Shown here piece after piece: positions 16,635-24,679 of a stretch of 29,146 nt of DNA (the first letter of the stretch is position 1; each line of letters opens with the position of its first letter). This DNA is from an uncultured Collinsella sp. Lineage in GTDB: Bacteria > Actinomycetota > Coriobacteriia > Coriobacteriales > Coriobacteriaceae. The notes under the pieces are model-generated. The model saw only the letters and a program-made list of their open reading frames with translations, ran no database searches and was not told where the DNA came from. A program made the translations under genes and the position numbers. The stretch lies in contig URUI01000020.1 in NCBI GenBank assembly GCA_900551015.1, forward strand, positions 1-29,146, given 5' to 3'.

Positions 16635-17467
16635 GAAAGATCGGATCGGTCCTGAGTGCAGCGGTGCTCACGCTCACGCTGTGCGCCTGCTCCTCGGGAT
16701 CTTCTACGTCTTCTATTACCGTGGCCGGCTCGACCACCTGCCTTCCCATTGCCGAGATCGCGGCCGAGGGCTTTAAGGAAGAGACGGGCATCGACGTGCT
16801 CGTCTCCGGCCTTGGCTCCTCTGCGGGTATCGAGGCCGTCAGCAACGGCACGGCCGACATTGCCAGCTCGTCTCGTGGGCTCAATCCCGATGAGCAAGAC
16901 CTTGGCCTGACCCCGATCGTAATCGCGCACGACGGGATTGCGGTCATCGTAAACGACGACAACCCGGTCGACAACCTCTCGACCGAGCAGCTCCGCGACA
17001 TATACGCCGGCAAGATCACCAACTGGAAAGAAGTCGGTGGAGAGGATCTGAAGATTCAGGTTATCAATCGCGACGAGGCGTCCGGTACGCGCGAGGCTTT
17101 CCGTACCATCGTGATGGACGGCATGCCGTTCGATCGTCGCTCGGCTGTTCTTTCGGGTACGGGCCAGGTACGCGATGTCGTGTCCCGCTCACGTGGCGCT
17201 ATTGGCTACATTTCGCTCGGTTTTGTCGAGAGCCTCAACGCCCAGACCTCGGTCAAGGCCGTTTCGGTCAACCATGTCGAGGCATCCGAGAAGACGGTCG
17301 CAAGTGGTGGCTATCCCATCTCGCGCGACCTTTACTTTTTTGTGAAAGGTACCCCTTCGCAGCGGGCGCAGGACTACATTGACTATGTGACGTCCCAGAA
17401 GATGGAGAAGCAGATTCGCGAGGCGGGCTTTATTCCCGTCACCAACGACGGAAAGGGGAGTGAGTAG
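16631..17467 (+). CDS. pstS: Phosphate ABC transporter substrate-binding lipoprotein PstS
   Basis: PstS captures phosphate outside the membrane for the PstCAB importer. The 278-residue protein begins with a lipoprotein signal ending in the lipobox L17-C-A-C20. The mature protein shows phosphate-binding segments AGSTTCLP near 33-40, SSRGL and RDEASGTREAF. ATG at 16631 overlaps the pgeF stop (ATGA), so its translation is probably coupled; no independent Shine-Dalgarno site is evident. A longer reading from 16439 would start inside pgeF and lose the signal peptide, so it is rejected. It ends one base before the preferred pstC start. Confidence 0.94.
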   Translation: MRKIGSVLSAAVLTLTLCACSSGSSTSSITVAGSTTCLPIAEIAAEGFKEETGIDVLVSGLGSSAGIEAVSNGTADIASSSRGLNPDEQDLGLTPIVIAHDGIAVIVNDDNPVDNLSTEQLRDIYAGKITNWKEVGGEDLKIQVINRDEASGTREAFRTIVMDGMPFDRRSAVLSGTGQVRDVVSRSRGAIGYISLGFVESLNAQTSVKAVSVNHVEASEKTVASGGYPISRDLYFFVKGTPSQRAQDYIDYVTSQKMEKQIREAGFIPVTNDGKGSE

Positions 17468-17468
17468 C

Positions 17469-18395
17469 GTGGAAGTACAGGAAATCCCCCAGATTGAGCA
17501 CGAGGCTCAGGCGCCCAAAAAGCGTGAGTTGGCGTTGGTATCGCATAGCACCTATCTCAAGGAGAAGGCGCTGCAGTGGATCTTTTTTGCCTGCGCGTTC
17601 TTGGCGGTCGTCACCGTCATCCTGATTTTTGTCTTTACCACGTACTCGGCGCTGCCCGTCTTTACCGATATCGGTCTGGCGGACTTCTTTAGCTTTACGT
17701 GGGCGCCCTCTGAGGGTCACTACGGTATCATGTCGCTGTTGTCGGGCTCCGGTCTGGTGACGGTCGGTGCGCTCGCCATGGGCGTGCCCCTGGGTGTGGG
17801 TACGGCCGTGTATCTGGTCGAGATCGCCAGTAAGCGCGTGCGCAGGCTCATCAGCCCCGCCGTTGACCTACTGGCGGGCATCCCCTCCATCATCTACGGT
17901 TTCTTTGGCATGGTCATCATTCGTCCGTTTATCGCGCAGCTGACCGGCGGTCTTGGCTTTGGCGCACTGACGGCGTGGTTCGTGCTTGCCATCATGATCG
18001 TTCCCACCATCACCACGCTCACCATCGATGCCCTCAATTCCATTCCCATGGGTATTCGCGAGGCATCCTATGCCATGGGTGCCACCAAGTGGCAGACCAT
18101 CTACAAGGTCGTGCTGCCTGCAGCCAAGTTGGGCATCGTCGATGCGATTGTCTTGGGCATGGGGCGTGCCATCGGCGAGACCATGGCCGTGCTCATGGTC
18201 GTTGGCAACGCCCCGGTTATTCCCGATAGCATTGCGAGCCCCATCTCGACGCTCACGAGTCAGATCGCGCTCGACATGAGCTATTCCTCGGGCCTTCACC
18301 GCTCGGCCTTGTTTGGAATGGGCGTGGTCCTGTTTATCATTTCCGCAGCATTGGTGGGCATCGTCCGTCTGATTTCCAAGAAGAAGAGGGGGTAG
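17469..18395 (+). CDS. pstC: Phosphate ABC transporter permease PstC
   Basis: PstC is one of two membrane subunits of the high-affinity phosphate importer. About 308 residues with six membrane segments and a BPD-type permease domain; the EAA loop that contacts PstB is EASYAMGATKWQTIYKVVLP, followed by AIGET. GTG at 17469 is preferred because GGGGAG ends eight bases upstream; GTG at 17460 overlaps its own ribosome site. A charged N-terminal cytoplasmic segment precedes the first helix near residues 38-60. Confidence 0.94.
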   Translation: MEVQEIPQIEHEAQAPKKRELALVSHSTYLKEKALQWIFFACAFLAVVTVILIFVFTTYSALPVFTDIGLADFFSFTWAPSEGHYGIMSLLSGSGLVTVGALAMGVPLGVGTAVYLVEIASKRVRRLISPAVDLLAGIPSIIYGFFGMVIIRPFIAQLTGGLGFGALTAWFVLAIMIVPTITTLTIDALNSIPMGIREASYAMGATKWQTIYKVVLPAAKLGIVDAIVLGMGRAIGETMAVLMVVGNAPVIPDSIASPISTLTSQIALDMSYSSGLHRSALFGMGVVLFIISAALVGIVRLISKKKRG

Positions 18396-18398
18396 GCT

Positions 18399-19304
18399 AT
18401 GTCCGATTCCGTTGACACAACGGTCGATGCGACCTCATCGCGCGAGCGCATCAAGCGTGCCCTTTCCCATGGTAAGAAGGGCCGCATCAACAAGGATCTG
18501 TCCAACAAGATTATGCTCGGCGTGTTTCGCGCTGCGGCCTATATCACCACGCTGGTACTGGTCGCCATTATCGCCTACGTGGTCATCAACGGTCTGCCGC
18601 ACATCTCGCTCGACTTTATCTTCGGCTGGCCGCAGGGCGTAAACGCCGAGGGCGGCATTTGGCCCACAATCGTCTCGACCGTCTACGTGACGGCGCTCGC
18701 CATGCTCATCTGCACGCCGGTTGCCGTCTTGGCTGCGGTCTATCTGGCCGAGTACGCCAAGCAGGGCAAGGTCGTCGATATCATTCGCTATGCTGCCGAT
18801 GCTTTAGCCTCGGTGCCCTCCATTGTTATGGGCCTCTTTGGCTATGCCTTGTTTGTCGAGGCCATGGGCCTGGGTCTTTCGATGGTTTCTGCCGCACTGG
18901 CACTCGCGCTTCTGATGCTGCCCATTGTCATGCGCACCACCGAGGAGGCAATCCGCGCCGTTCCACGCTATATCCGTTGGGGCGCATATGGCCTGGGGGC
19001 TACCAAGTGGCAGGTCGTCTCCAAGATCGTGCTTCCTTCGGCTTTTGGCCGCATCGCCACCGGCATCGTGCTTGCCATCGGCCGCGCCATCGGCGAGACC
19101 GCCGTGGTGCTCTACACCATGGGTCAGGCCATCAATCTGCCTATTTCGCCGCTCGATTCCGGTCGCCCCATGACCGTTCACCTTTATCTGCTTGCCAATG
19201 ACGGCATCAACATGAACGCAGCCTACGGCACCGCGCTTTTGCTGATGGCGATTATTCTGGCCTTCAACCTGTTTGCGCGTTATCTGTCGCGCAAACGCCG
19301 CTAG
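18399..19304 (+). CDS. pstA: Phosphate ABC transporter permease PstA
   Basis: PstA is the second membrane subunit and forms a heterodimer with PstC. The 301-residue protein has a basic cytoplasmic N-terminus of about 45 residues, then six membrane segments. Its EAA loop is WGAYGLGATKWQVVSKIVLP followed by AIGETA, closely parallel to PstC. The ATG is three bases after the pstC stop, with a GGGGG ribosome site inside the end of pstC. Confidence 0.94.
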   Translation: MSDSVDTTVDATSSRERIKRALSHGKKGRINKDLSNKIMLGVFRAAAYITTLVLVAIIAYVVINGLPHISLDFIFGWPQGVNAEGGIWPTIVSTVYVTALAMLICTPVAVLAAVYLAEYAKQGKVVDIIRYAADALASVPSIVMGLFGYALFVEAMGLGLSMVSAALALALLMLPIVMRTTEEAIRAVPRYIRWGAYGLGATKWQVVSKIVLPSAFGRIATGIVLAIGRAIGETAVVLYTMGQAINLPISPLDSGRPMTVHLYLLANDGINMNAAYGTALLLMAIILAFNLFARYLSRKRR

Positions 19305-19316
19305 TTAAGGAGTCCC

Positions 19317-20120
19317 ATGTCCGTCTATCAGTCCGCTCCCACGCTGGAGCAAGCGGCCATCACGGCCAAGGATTTCAACTTCTGGTACGGTGACTTTCAT
19401 GCGCTGACGGGGCTCGACCTCAATATCGCTAAGAATGCCATTACTGCTTTTATTGGCCCTTCGGGTTGCGGCAAGTCGACGTTTCTGCGCTGCATCAACC
19501 GCATGAATGACCTGATCGAGGGTACGCGCGTCGAGGGCACCATGGCGCTCGACGGCAACGATATCTATGCCGAGGGAGTCGACCCGGTCGACCTCCGTCG
19601 TCGCGTGGGTATGATCTTTCAGCAGCCCAACCCGTTCCCTAAATCCATCTACGAGAATGTCGCCTTTGGCCCTCGTCTGCAGGGCGTGACTAGCAAAAGC
19701 GACCTCGATGACATCGTGGAAGAATCGCTCAAGCGCGCCAACCTCTGGAAAGAGGTATCCAATCAGCTCAACAAGGATGGTTTGGCGCTCTCGGGTGGTC
19801 AGCAGCAGCGTCTGTGCATCGCGCGCGTGCTTGCGGTGCAGCCCGATGTCCTGCTGATGGACGAGCCCTGCTCCGCCATCGACCCTACCTCCGTCTCTAA
19901 GGTCGAGGATCTGATGGCCGAGCTGGCGCCCGAGATGACGATCATCATCGTTACGCATTCAATGCAGCAGGCTGCTCGTATTAGCGACTATACCGCATTC
20001 TTTTTGCAGGAAGTTGCCGGCGAGCCTGCCACGCTCATCGAATATGGTCAAACCGACGCGATCTTCACCAGCCCGGTGGATTCGCGGACGGAAGACTATA
20101 TCACCGGCCGCTTTGGCTGA
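19317..20120 (+). CDS. pstB: Phosphate ABC transporter ATP-binding protein PstB
   Basis: PstB is the ATPase that drives PstCA. The 267-residue protein has Walker A GPSGCGKST at residues 47-55, the Q-loop in FQQPNPFPKSIYENV, the ABC signature LSGGQQQR, Walker B VLLMDEP, and the switch histidine in IVTHSMQQA. Length and motifs are typical for the family. AAGGAG near 19307 precedes the ATG. It is the last of the transporter genes; phoU follows after 92 bases. Confidence 0.97.
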   Translation: MSVYQSAPTLEQAAITAKDFNFWYGDFHALTGLDLNIAKNAITAFIGPSGCGKSTFLRCINRMNDLIEGTRVEGTMALDGNDIYAEGVDPVDLRRRVGMIFQQPNPFPKSIYENVAFGPRLQGVTSKSDLDDIVEESLKRANLWKEVSNQLNKDGLALSGGQQQRLCIARVLAVQPDVLLMDEPCSAIDPTSVSKVEDLMAELAPEMTIIIVTHSMQQAARISDYTAFFLQEVAGEPATLIEYGQTDAIFTSPVDSRTEDYITGRFG

Positions 20121-20135
20121 TCGGTGCGACTAGTC

Positions 20136-20187
20136 CCAAGCCGATCGGACTTGGTCCGGTGCGTATTCACTGTGCGGGTGGCATGAC
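20136..20187 (+). other. Inverted repeats in pstB-phoU spacer
   Basis: Two hairpins can form in the 92-base gap: CCAAG (20136-20140) with CTTGG (20150-20154) around the palindrome CCGATCGG, and GTGCGG with CCGCAC near 20172-20192. Neither is followed by a T-run. They may stabilise or process the transcript and lower phoU output relative to pstB. Confidence 0.35.
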
Positions 20188-20212
20188 CGCACCCAACTGA
20201 TTGGAGTGAACC

Positions 20213-21070
20213 ATGCGCAAACTGTTTTCCCGTCAGCTCATCGAGGCCCGTCATGAGATGCTGAGCATCTACGAGGCGGTAGACCTAGCGCTTCACGACG
20301 CCGTGAAGGCCTATGTGACCGACGATCGCAAGCTCGCCACCAAGACCAAGAAGCGAACGCTTTCGATTGACGCGCGCTGCGCCAACTTGGAGGCCGTGTG
20401 CTACAACCTGATCGCTACGCAGTCGCCGGTCGCCTCCGACTTCCGCTTGCTGCAGACAATCATCTATGTCGACTTTAACCTGCAGCGTATGACCGATAAG
20501 GTTCGCCAGATCTGCCGTGCCGCCAGTCATATGGTCAAGGCCGACATCTCGCTGCCTCAGGAGCTTGTGACCTTGGTTGAAGCCGAGGCCGAGGCCGTCT
20601 ATCAGGTGCTGGGCTCTTCGCTTTCTGCCCTGGTTGCCAACGACATGTCCATCATCTGCAACCTGGCCGTCGAGGACGAGCCGGTGCACGCCGCCTACGA
20701 GAAGTTCTTCCGTACCTTTAACCGCATGGATGCCGGCGAGTTTATGGATGACAACAGCAATTACGACGACCTGCGCCGTGCCATCATGGTCTCGCGCTAT
20801 CTCGATCGTATCGCCTCGATTTCCATCGATGCCGCCTGCCGTCTGACCTTCCTTTTGACCGGCCAGCGCATGAACGCCGGCGATATCGCCCGTACGGATG
20901 AGGATGAGCTCGAGAGCATGCGCGTGCCTTCGGGTGAGGGTGTCATCATAAGGCCCGCCGTCGACGCGCGTTTTGTTGCCAAGGTGCCCGCTGACGAGGT
21001 GAGCGAAGGTCTTCGCTACCTGTTGGATCATCTTGAGGATGAGGATGATGCCGAGGACGACGAGGAGTAG
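20213..21070 (+). CDS. phoU: Phosphate signalling protein PhoU
   Basis: PhoU is the cytoplasmic alpha-helical protein that links the Pst transporter to the phosphate two-component system and prevents excess uptake. The 285-residue protein has the two three-helix PhoU repeats; metal-site-like segments are YVDFNLQRMTDKV and SRYLDRIASISIDAA. It is longer than the usual 215-240 residues because of a C-terminal extension of about 60 residues ending in a run of Asp and Glu. ATG at 20213 has TTGGAGTG upstream. Its place at the end of pstSCAB is classic. No phoR/phoP genes are in the window. Confidence 0.93.
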   Translation: MRKLFSRQLIEARHEMLSIYEAVDLALHDAVKAYVTDDRKLATKTKKRTLSIDARCANLEAVCYNLIATQSPVASDFRLLQTIIYVDFNLQRMTDKVRQICRAASHMVKADISLPQELVTLVEAEAEAVYQVLGSSLSALVANDMSIICNLAVEDEPVHAAYEKFFRTFNRMDAGEFMDDNSNYDDLRRAIMVSRYLDRIASISIDAACRLTFLLTGQRMNAGDIARTDEDELESMRVPSGEGVIIRPAVDARFVAKVPADEVSEGLRYLLDHLEDEDDAEDDEE

Positions 21071-21108
21071 GGTAGCCCCGTTCGTCGAAAGATTGTAAAT
21101 ACCTAAGG

Positions 21109-21147
21109 GAGCGCGGCCTTGCGGATGCGGGGCCGCGCTCTTGCGTT
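21109..21147 (+). terminator. Terminator-like hairpin after phoU
   Basis: A perfect 10-bp stem, GAGCGCGGCC at 21109-21118 with GGCCGCGCTC at 21131-21140, encloses a 12-base loop. The following tract (TTGCGTT) is only partly T-rich, so termination may be incomplete. Confidence 0.7.
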
Positions 21148-21190
21148 AGCATGGGACTACTTGTTGGGCTGTTAGCGGAGGCGATTGGCA

Positions 21191-21928
21191 ATGGATAACT
21201 ATTTGGACTTGATACGCGCTCGCCGCGAGCAGATTCTGGAGCGATTTTATGCAGCACTCGATCGCGCGGGCCGTCCCCACGATGCCGCGCGCTTGATTGC
21301 CGTCTCCAAGACTGTTGGCGTCGATGAGACCGTTGCCGCTATTCAGGCGGGGTATCGCCATTTTGCCGAGAACCGCCCGCAGGAGCTCGTTCGCAAGCTT
21401 GTGGGCCTTGCAGAGCATCCGGAGCTACCCGAGGTGCGCTTCGATATGATCGGCAACCTGCAGACCAACAAGATCAATGCGGTTCTAGGGTCGGCCGAGC
21501 TGATTCATTCGGTCGGCTCGCTGCATTTGGCTCAGGCTATCTCGAGCCGTGCGGTTCGCAAGATGGAGGCGGGCGAGCTCTCTGGCCCCCAGCGTGTGCT
21601 GATCGAGGTCAATGTGAGCGGCGAGGAGTCCAAGGGCGGCTTTTCGCCCGATGAGGTTCGTGACGCCGCAGGTGAGCTTGCGGAGCTTGAGGGAATTTGT
21701 GTGCAGGGGCTTATGACTATGGCGCCACGGGGGAACAAAGATGTGGCGCGCCGCACCTTTGCCGGACTTCGCGAGCTAAGGGATGAGCTTGAGGCTGCGC
21801 ACTCCGATCTGAGCCTGACCGAGCTTTCCTGCGGCATGAGCGAGGACTTTGAGTCTGCCCTTGAGGAAGGCTCTACGCTCGTTCGCCTGGGTAGGGTAGT
21901 ATTTAGCCCGGAGTTTGCAGTAAAATAA
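21191..21928 (+). CDS. yggS: PLP-binding protein YggS/YlmE (PLP homeostasis family)
   Basis: YggS-family proteins (PLPBP) bind pyridoxal 5'-phosphate and affect vitamin B6 and amino acid balance; they have no known enzyme activity. The 245-residue protein has the PLP lysine in LIAVSKTV (about residue 38), FAENRPQE, DMIGNLQTNK, and the C-terminal phosphate-binding ELSCGMSEDFESALEEGST. ATG at 21191 is chosen since GGAGG at 21177-21181 is nine bases upstream; a TTG at 21185 would add two residues. It is ylmE of the conserved ylmDEFG series, here separated from ylmD (pgeF) by the pst-phoU operon. Confidence 0.93.
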   Translation: MDNYLDLIRARREQILERFYAALDRAGRPHDAARLIAVSKTVGVDETVAAIQAGYRHFAENRPQELVRKLVGLAEHPELPEVRFDMIGNLQTNKINAVLGSAELIHSVGSLHLAQAISSRAVRKMEAGELSGPQRVLIEVNVSGEESKGGFSPDEVRDAAGELAELEGICVQGLMTMAPRGNKDVARRTFAGLRELRDELEAAHSDLSLTELSCGMSEDFESALEEGSTLVRLGRVVFSPEFAVK

Positions 21929-21988
21929 GGCTCTGAAGTGCGCGCTGATTATCGGAGTGCCTGCACTAAACCGCGAGAGGACACAAGC

Positions 21989-22714
21989 ATGGGCTTCCTT
22001 GACGAGATTAAAAATAAGATGCACCTGGGCGGCCAGCAGGGTTACGACCAGGGCTATGGCCAGGACGACGACTACGGCTACGATGATGGCTATGATGACG
22101 GCTACCAGAACAACGGTTACAGCGGTGCCTCGGGCGAGGGCTTCTACACCCAGGATGAGCCGAGCAACGGCCTGTTGGGTCAGACGCGCCGCGGCGAGGC
22201 CGAGTCGGTGGCCGTGTACACGCGCTCCGGTCAGCTGGTCGGCGACGATTCTCGCCACGCCACGACCTACAACCCGCCATCGCGCTCGCAGGAGACGGCT
22301 GCGGGCGGTTATCGCCCCGGTGCCTACGACACGCCGTCGAGTTACGCCGAGAGTACACGTGCCCGCGCTGCTGCCCCCGCATCTGCTCCCTCACCGAGTG
22401 ATGCCTCGGCGTATGCGAATAACATCATCAACGCTACGCCGCAGCTGCCGGCTTATGTCCTGCGCCCCGAGAGCTATGACGACGTGGAAACCGTCGTGCG
22501 CCGCGTGCGTACCAAGCAGCCTGTCGCGTTGATTTTTGTCGGCGTTCGTACCGAGGTCGCCAAGCGCGTCCTGGACTTCTCTTACGGCTTTGCCTGCGGC
22601 CTGGGTGCCACAGTCAAAGAGGTGGGCGATCGCGTGTTTATGGTGCTGCCCGCCGGTTGCGAGGTCAAGGATTCGGACCTTAAAAAGCTCCGTGCCGACG
22701 GCTACCTTAAGTAA
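21989..22714 (+). CDS. sepF: Cell division protein SepF
   Basis: SepF tethers FtsZ to the membrane and stands in for FtsA, which is not seen here. The 241-residue protein begins with the amphipathic membrane-binding helix MGFLDEIKNKM. Next comes a Gly-, Tyr-, Asp- and Gln-rich segment at about residues 14-45 with near-repeats of GYDDGY, then an Ala-, Ser- and Pro-rich linker to about 150. The C-terminal SepF domain includes RPESYDDVETVVRRV and FSYGFACGL. ATG at 21989 has GAGAGGAC upstream; an upstream GTG at 21938 would spoil the amphipathic N-terminus. Typical SepF proteins have about 150-220 residues, so the linker is long. Confidence 0.93.
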   Translation: MGFLDEIKNKMHLGGQQGYDQGYGQDDDYGYDDGYDDGYQNNGYSGASGEGFYTQDEPSNGLLGQTRRGEAESVAVYTRSGQLVGDDSRHATTYNPPSRSQETAAGGYRPGAYDTPSSYAESTRARAAAPASAPSPSDASAYANNIINATPQLPAYVLRPESYDDVETVVRRVRTKQPVALIFVGVRTEVAKRVLDFSYGFACGLGATVKEVGDRVFMVLPAGCEVKDSDLKKLRADGYLK

Positions 22715-22735
22715 AAGCAAGACGAGGAGATTCTC

Positions 22736-23017
22736 ATCAACATCTACACCATTGTCCAGCTGATCAATACGCTGTTCAACTTCTACTCCACGCTCATCGT
22801 GGTCTACTGCCTTATGACGTGGATCCCTATGAAACAGGGCGGATTGCTACAGGATATCGCCGCTGTTCTCGATAGTGTGTGCGGCCCGTGGCTCAATTTG
22901 TTCCGCCGGTTTATCCCGCCCATGGGCGGCATCGATTTTTCACCGGTCGTTGCGATTATTGCGTTGCAGTTGGTGCAGAAGCTGGTTCTGCAACTTCTTA
23001 TAGGTATACTCATATAA
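22736..23017 (+). CDS. yggT: YggT-family membrane protein with non-canonical start
   Basis: YggT/YlmG proteins are small membrane proteins of about 80-100 residues with two hydrophobic segments, linked to division in some organisms. The frame is open from 22715 to the stop at 23015-23017. It encodes hydrophobic segments near YSTLIVVYCLMTWIP and in FSPVVAIIALQLVQKLVLQL, with FRRFIPPMGGIDFSP between them, as in the family. No ATG, GTG or TTG occurs before GTG 22799, which would cut the first membrane segment and lacks a ribosome site. GAGGAG at 22724-22729 is six bases before ATC at 22736, giving a 93-residue product of normal family length. The start codon is therefore inferred to be ATC (or ATT at 22730). 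Confidence 0.8.
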   Translation: MNIYTIVQLINTLFNFYSTLIVVYCLMTWIPMKQGGLLQDIAAVLDSVCGPWLNLFRRFIPPMGGIDFSPVVAIIALQLVQKLVLQLLIGILI

Positions 23018-23079
23018 AACTGGCTTAGTAACTCATGTCGGGCGCACGGCGCCAAGGCGAAGATAAAGGAGAACTTGTT

Positions 23080-23757
23080 ATGGCTATTACCCCTGCTGAC
23101 ATTCAGGCTCAGACCTTCTCAGAGGCCAAGCGCGGCTACGATCCCGCCGAGGTCGACGTCTTCCTGGAGACGCTGTCCTCTGAGGTCGACGCCATGCTCG
23201 CCAAGATTGTCGATCTTAAGGGTCGTCTGACTGCTACCGAGCAGCAGCTTGCCGATACGCAGGCCCAGCTTGCCCAGGCTCAGGACGCTGCCGCGCAGGC
23301 CGTTCCCGCCGCTCCTGTGGCCGCTCCTGCACCCGACTTCTCCGCTCAGGAGCGCCAGATTTCCGCGGCGCTGATCGCTGCCCAGCAGACCGCCGAGGGT
23401 ATCGTCAACGACGCCAACGAGAACGCCGAGCGCATCCGCAACGAGGCCGACGCCAAGGCCCGCGAGGTCATCCGCCAGGCCCTGACCGAGAAGCAGGCCG
23501 AGCTCGAGGAGATCGACCGTCTGAAGGCTTCCCGTGAGGAGTTCAAGGCCGAGTACCTCAAGCTCATCCAGCACTTCATGGACGATGCTCAGAACTCCTT
23601 CCCGGCCGATCTCATGGCTTCCACGCCGGTCGGTTCCGCCGCTTCTCCGGCTGTGACCGTTCCTGCTGCCGAGCCGCTGCCCGTCGCCGAGCCGGTTATC
23701 CCCGTTGCCGATCCCTTCGCACCAATCGACAACTTCGCCGCCGACGACTTGGACTAA
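23080..23757 (+). CDS. divIVA: DivIVA-domain cell division/polarity protein
   Basis: DivIVA (Wag31) marks curved membrane at poles and septa. The 225-residue protein opens with the DivIVA lipid-binding domain (ITPADIQAQTFSEAKRGYDP, then VDVFLE). It continues as coiled coil at about residues 30-70 and 85-165, and ends in a Pro-, Ala- and Val-rich tail. ATG at 23080 has AAGGAG at 23066-23071, eight bases upstream; the ATG at 23035 has no such site. AT-rich sequence with TATACT (23005-23010) and TATAAA (23013-23018) lies ahead and could provide a -10 box. ylmH, often between yggT and divIVA, is absent. Confidence 0.93.
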   Translation: MAITPADIQAQTFSEAKRGYDPAEVDVFLETLSSEVDAMLAKIVDLKGRLTATEQQLADTQAQLAQAQDAAAQAVPAAPVAAPAPDFSAQERQISAALIAAQQTAEGIVNDANENAERIRNEADAKAREVIRQALTEKQAELEEIDRLKASREEFKAEYLKLIQHFMDDAQNSFPADLMASTPVGSAASPAVTVPAAEPLPVAEPVIPVADPFAPIDNFAADDLD

Positions 23758-23786
23758 CGATCGGACTACAATCTAGCATCCTTGTG

Positions 23787-23814
23787 AGGAGCTCGCGCCT
23801 GTGGGCTCCTTTTT
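23787..23814 (+). terminator. Rho-independent terminator after divIVA
   Basis: AGGAGCTC (23787-23794) pairs with GGGCTCCT (23803-23810) with one G-T pair, followed by a T-run. The left inverted repeat of the adjacent mobile element begins only seven bases further on. Confidence 0.88.
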
Positions 23815-23835
23815 AGTAGTTTTTTGGGACATGCC

Positions 23836-24591
23836 TTAATTTCTACCTTTTTTGATGATTTTAAATACCGTGCTACGGGGGATGCCTGTTACGAGTTCGA
23901 TTTGTTTGAGCGAAAGTCCGATGTCTGCAAGTTTGTTCAGCGCTTCATTTCGCGGTGGTTTTTCCAAGCTTTTGACTTGCACACATCGCAAAGGATATAA
24001 GGCGGCTTCGGCAACTTCACGATAATCCTGCTCAGAAATTGACCTTCCGGTTTTGATGTAATACGCATTGGGAAGTCCGGACGTACTAAATCGATAGAAG
24101 CTCTCGGTGCTGCCGAGCAGGGCGTTAATCGTTGATGTGTCGGTAATCTGCGGCTCAGTCATGTATTCGTGAAAACTGCTCCATCGGTATTCCAATAGGG
24201 AGGCACGTCCCCCTTTGACTGGGTTATCGTGGATATACCTCATGGCTTGCAAGAGCTGATTGTCGTCTTCGATAGGCTTGCTGTAGAAGCGACCCTTGAA
24301 CACGGGGCCCTCCAGCCCGGTTTTTCCTTTGAAAAACATTGCATATCCGGTGCCGAGTCTTTGGAATGCCTCGCTCACGTTGGCATCTGGGTCATCGAGT
24401 AACAGGTGCGTATGGTTGTCCATTAGACACCATGCCAAGAGGCGCATGTGGTGGCGTTGAAACGACCTGTTGAGTAGATTGAGATAGTAAAGCCTATCTT
24501 CGGCGTCCTCGAAGATCTGCTGTCCGCCGGCGCCCTTTTGAACCACGTGATAGCATCCTTTTTCCGTTAGGGTTCGTGGGCCTCGTGACAT
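23836..24591 (-). CDS. REP-associated type Y1 tyrosine transposase
   Basis: This HUH single-strand transposase belongs to the IS200/REP-associated (RAYT) superfamily. The 251-residue protein has the metal-binding HUH motif at H60-T-H62 in WCLMDNHTHLLL, the likely nucleophile Y83 in GYAMFFKGKTG, and the family segment GPVFKGRFYS. The C-terminus (about residues 215-250, LSLKQIELVTGIPRSTVFKI) looks like a helix-turn-helix. ATG at 24591 with GGAGG four bases upstream is preferred to an ATG at 24639. All catalytic motifs are intact, so it could be active. It is convergent with divIVA and foreign in composition. Confidence 0.88.
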   Translation of the reverse strand: MSRGPRTLTEKGCYHVVQKGAGGQQIFEDAEDRLYYLNLLNRSFQRHHMRLLAWCLMDNHTHLLLDDPDANVSEAFQRLGTGYAMFFKGKTGLEGPVFKGRFYSKPIEDDNQLLQAMRYIHDNPVKGGRASLLEYRWSSFHEYMTEPQITDTSTINALLGSTESFYRFSTSGLPNAYYIKTGRSISEQDYREVAEAALYPLRCVQVKSLEKPPRNEALNKLADIGLSLKQIELVTGIPRSTVFKIIKKGRN

Positions 24592-24645
24592 AGATCCTCC
24601 AAAGCATCGGTCTGTCGACTGGACTTTAAGGATAAGCATGGGAAG

Positions 24646-24679
24646 GCCGAGCTCTGCTGATGTGATTGCAGAACTCGGC
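24646..24679. repeat. Subterminal hairpin of the Y1 element
   Basis: GCCGAGCTCTGC (24646-24657) pairs with GCAGAACTCGGC (24668-24679) with a single C-A mismatch, enclosing a 10-base loop. It lies between the transposase start and the right inverted repeat. HUH transposases of this superfamily recognise hairpins near element ends, so this is a candidate recognition site. No equivalent hairpin fits at the left end because the gene runs into the repeat. Confidence 0.6.

Noticed and set aside
21938..21988. Longer SepF from GTG 21938
   Set aside because: It would put 17 unrelated residues before the amphipathic membrane-binding helix; ATG 21989 has a proper ribosome site.
22799..23017. yggT read from GTG 22799 (72 residues)
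   Set aside because: This start truncates the first membrane segment and has no ribosome site, whereas the same frame extends upstream to a good GAGGAG.
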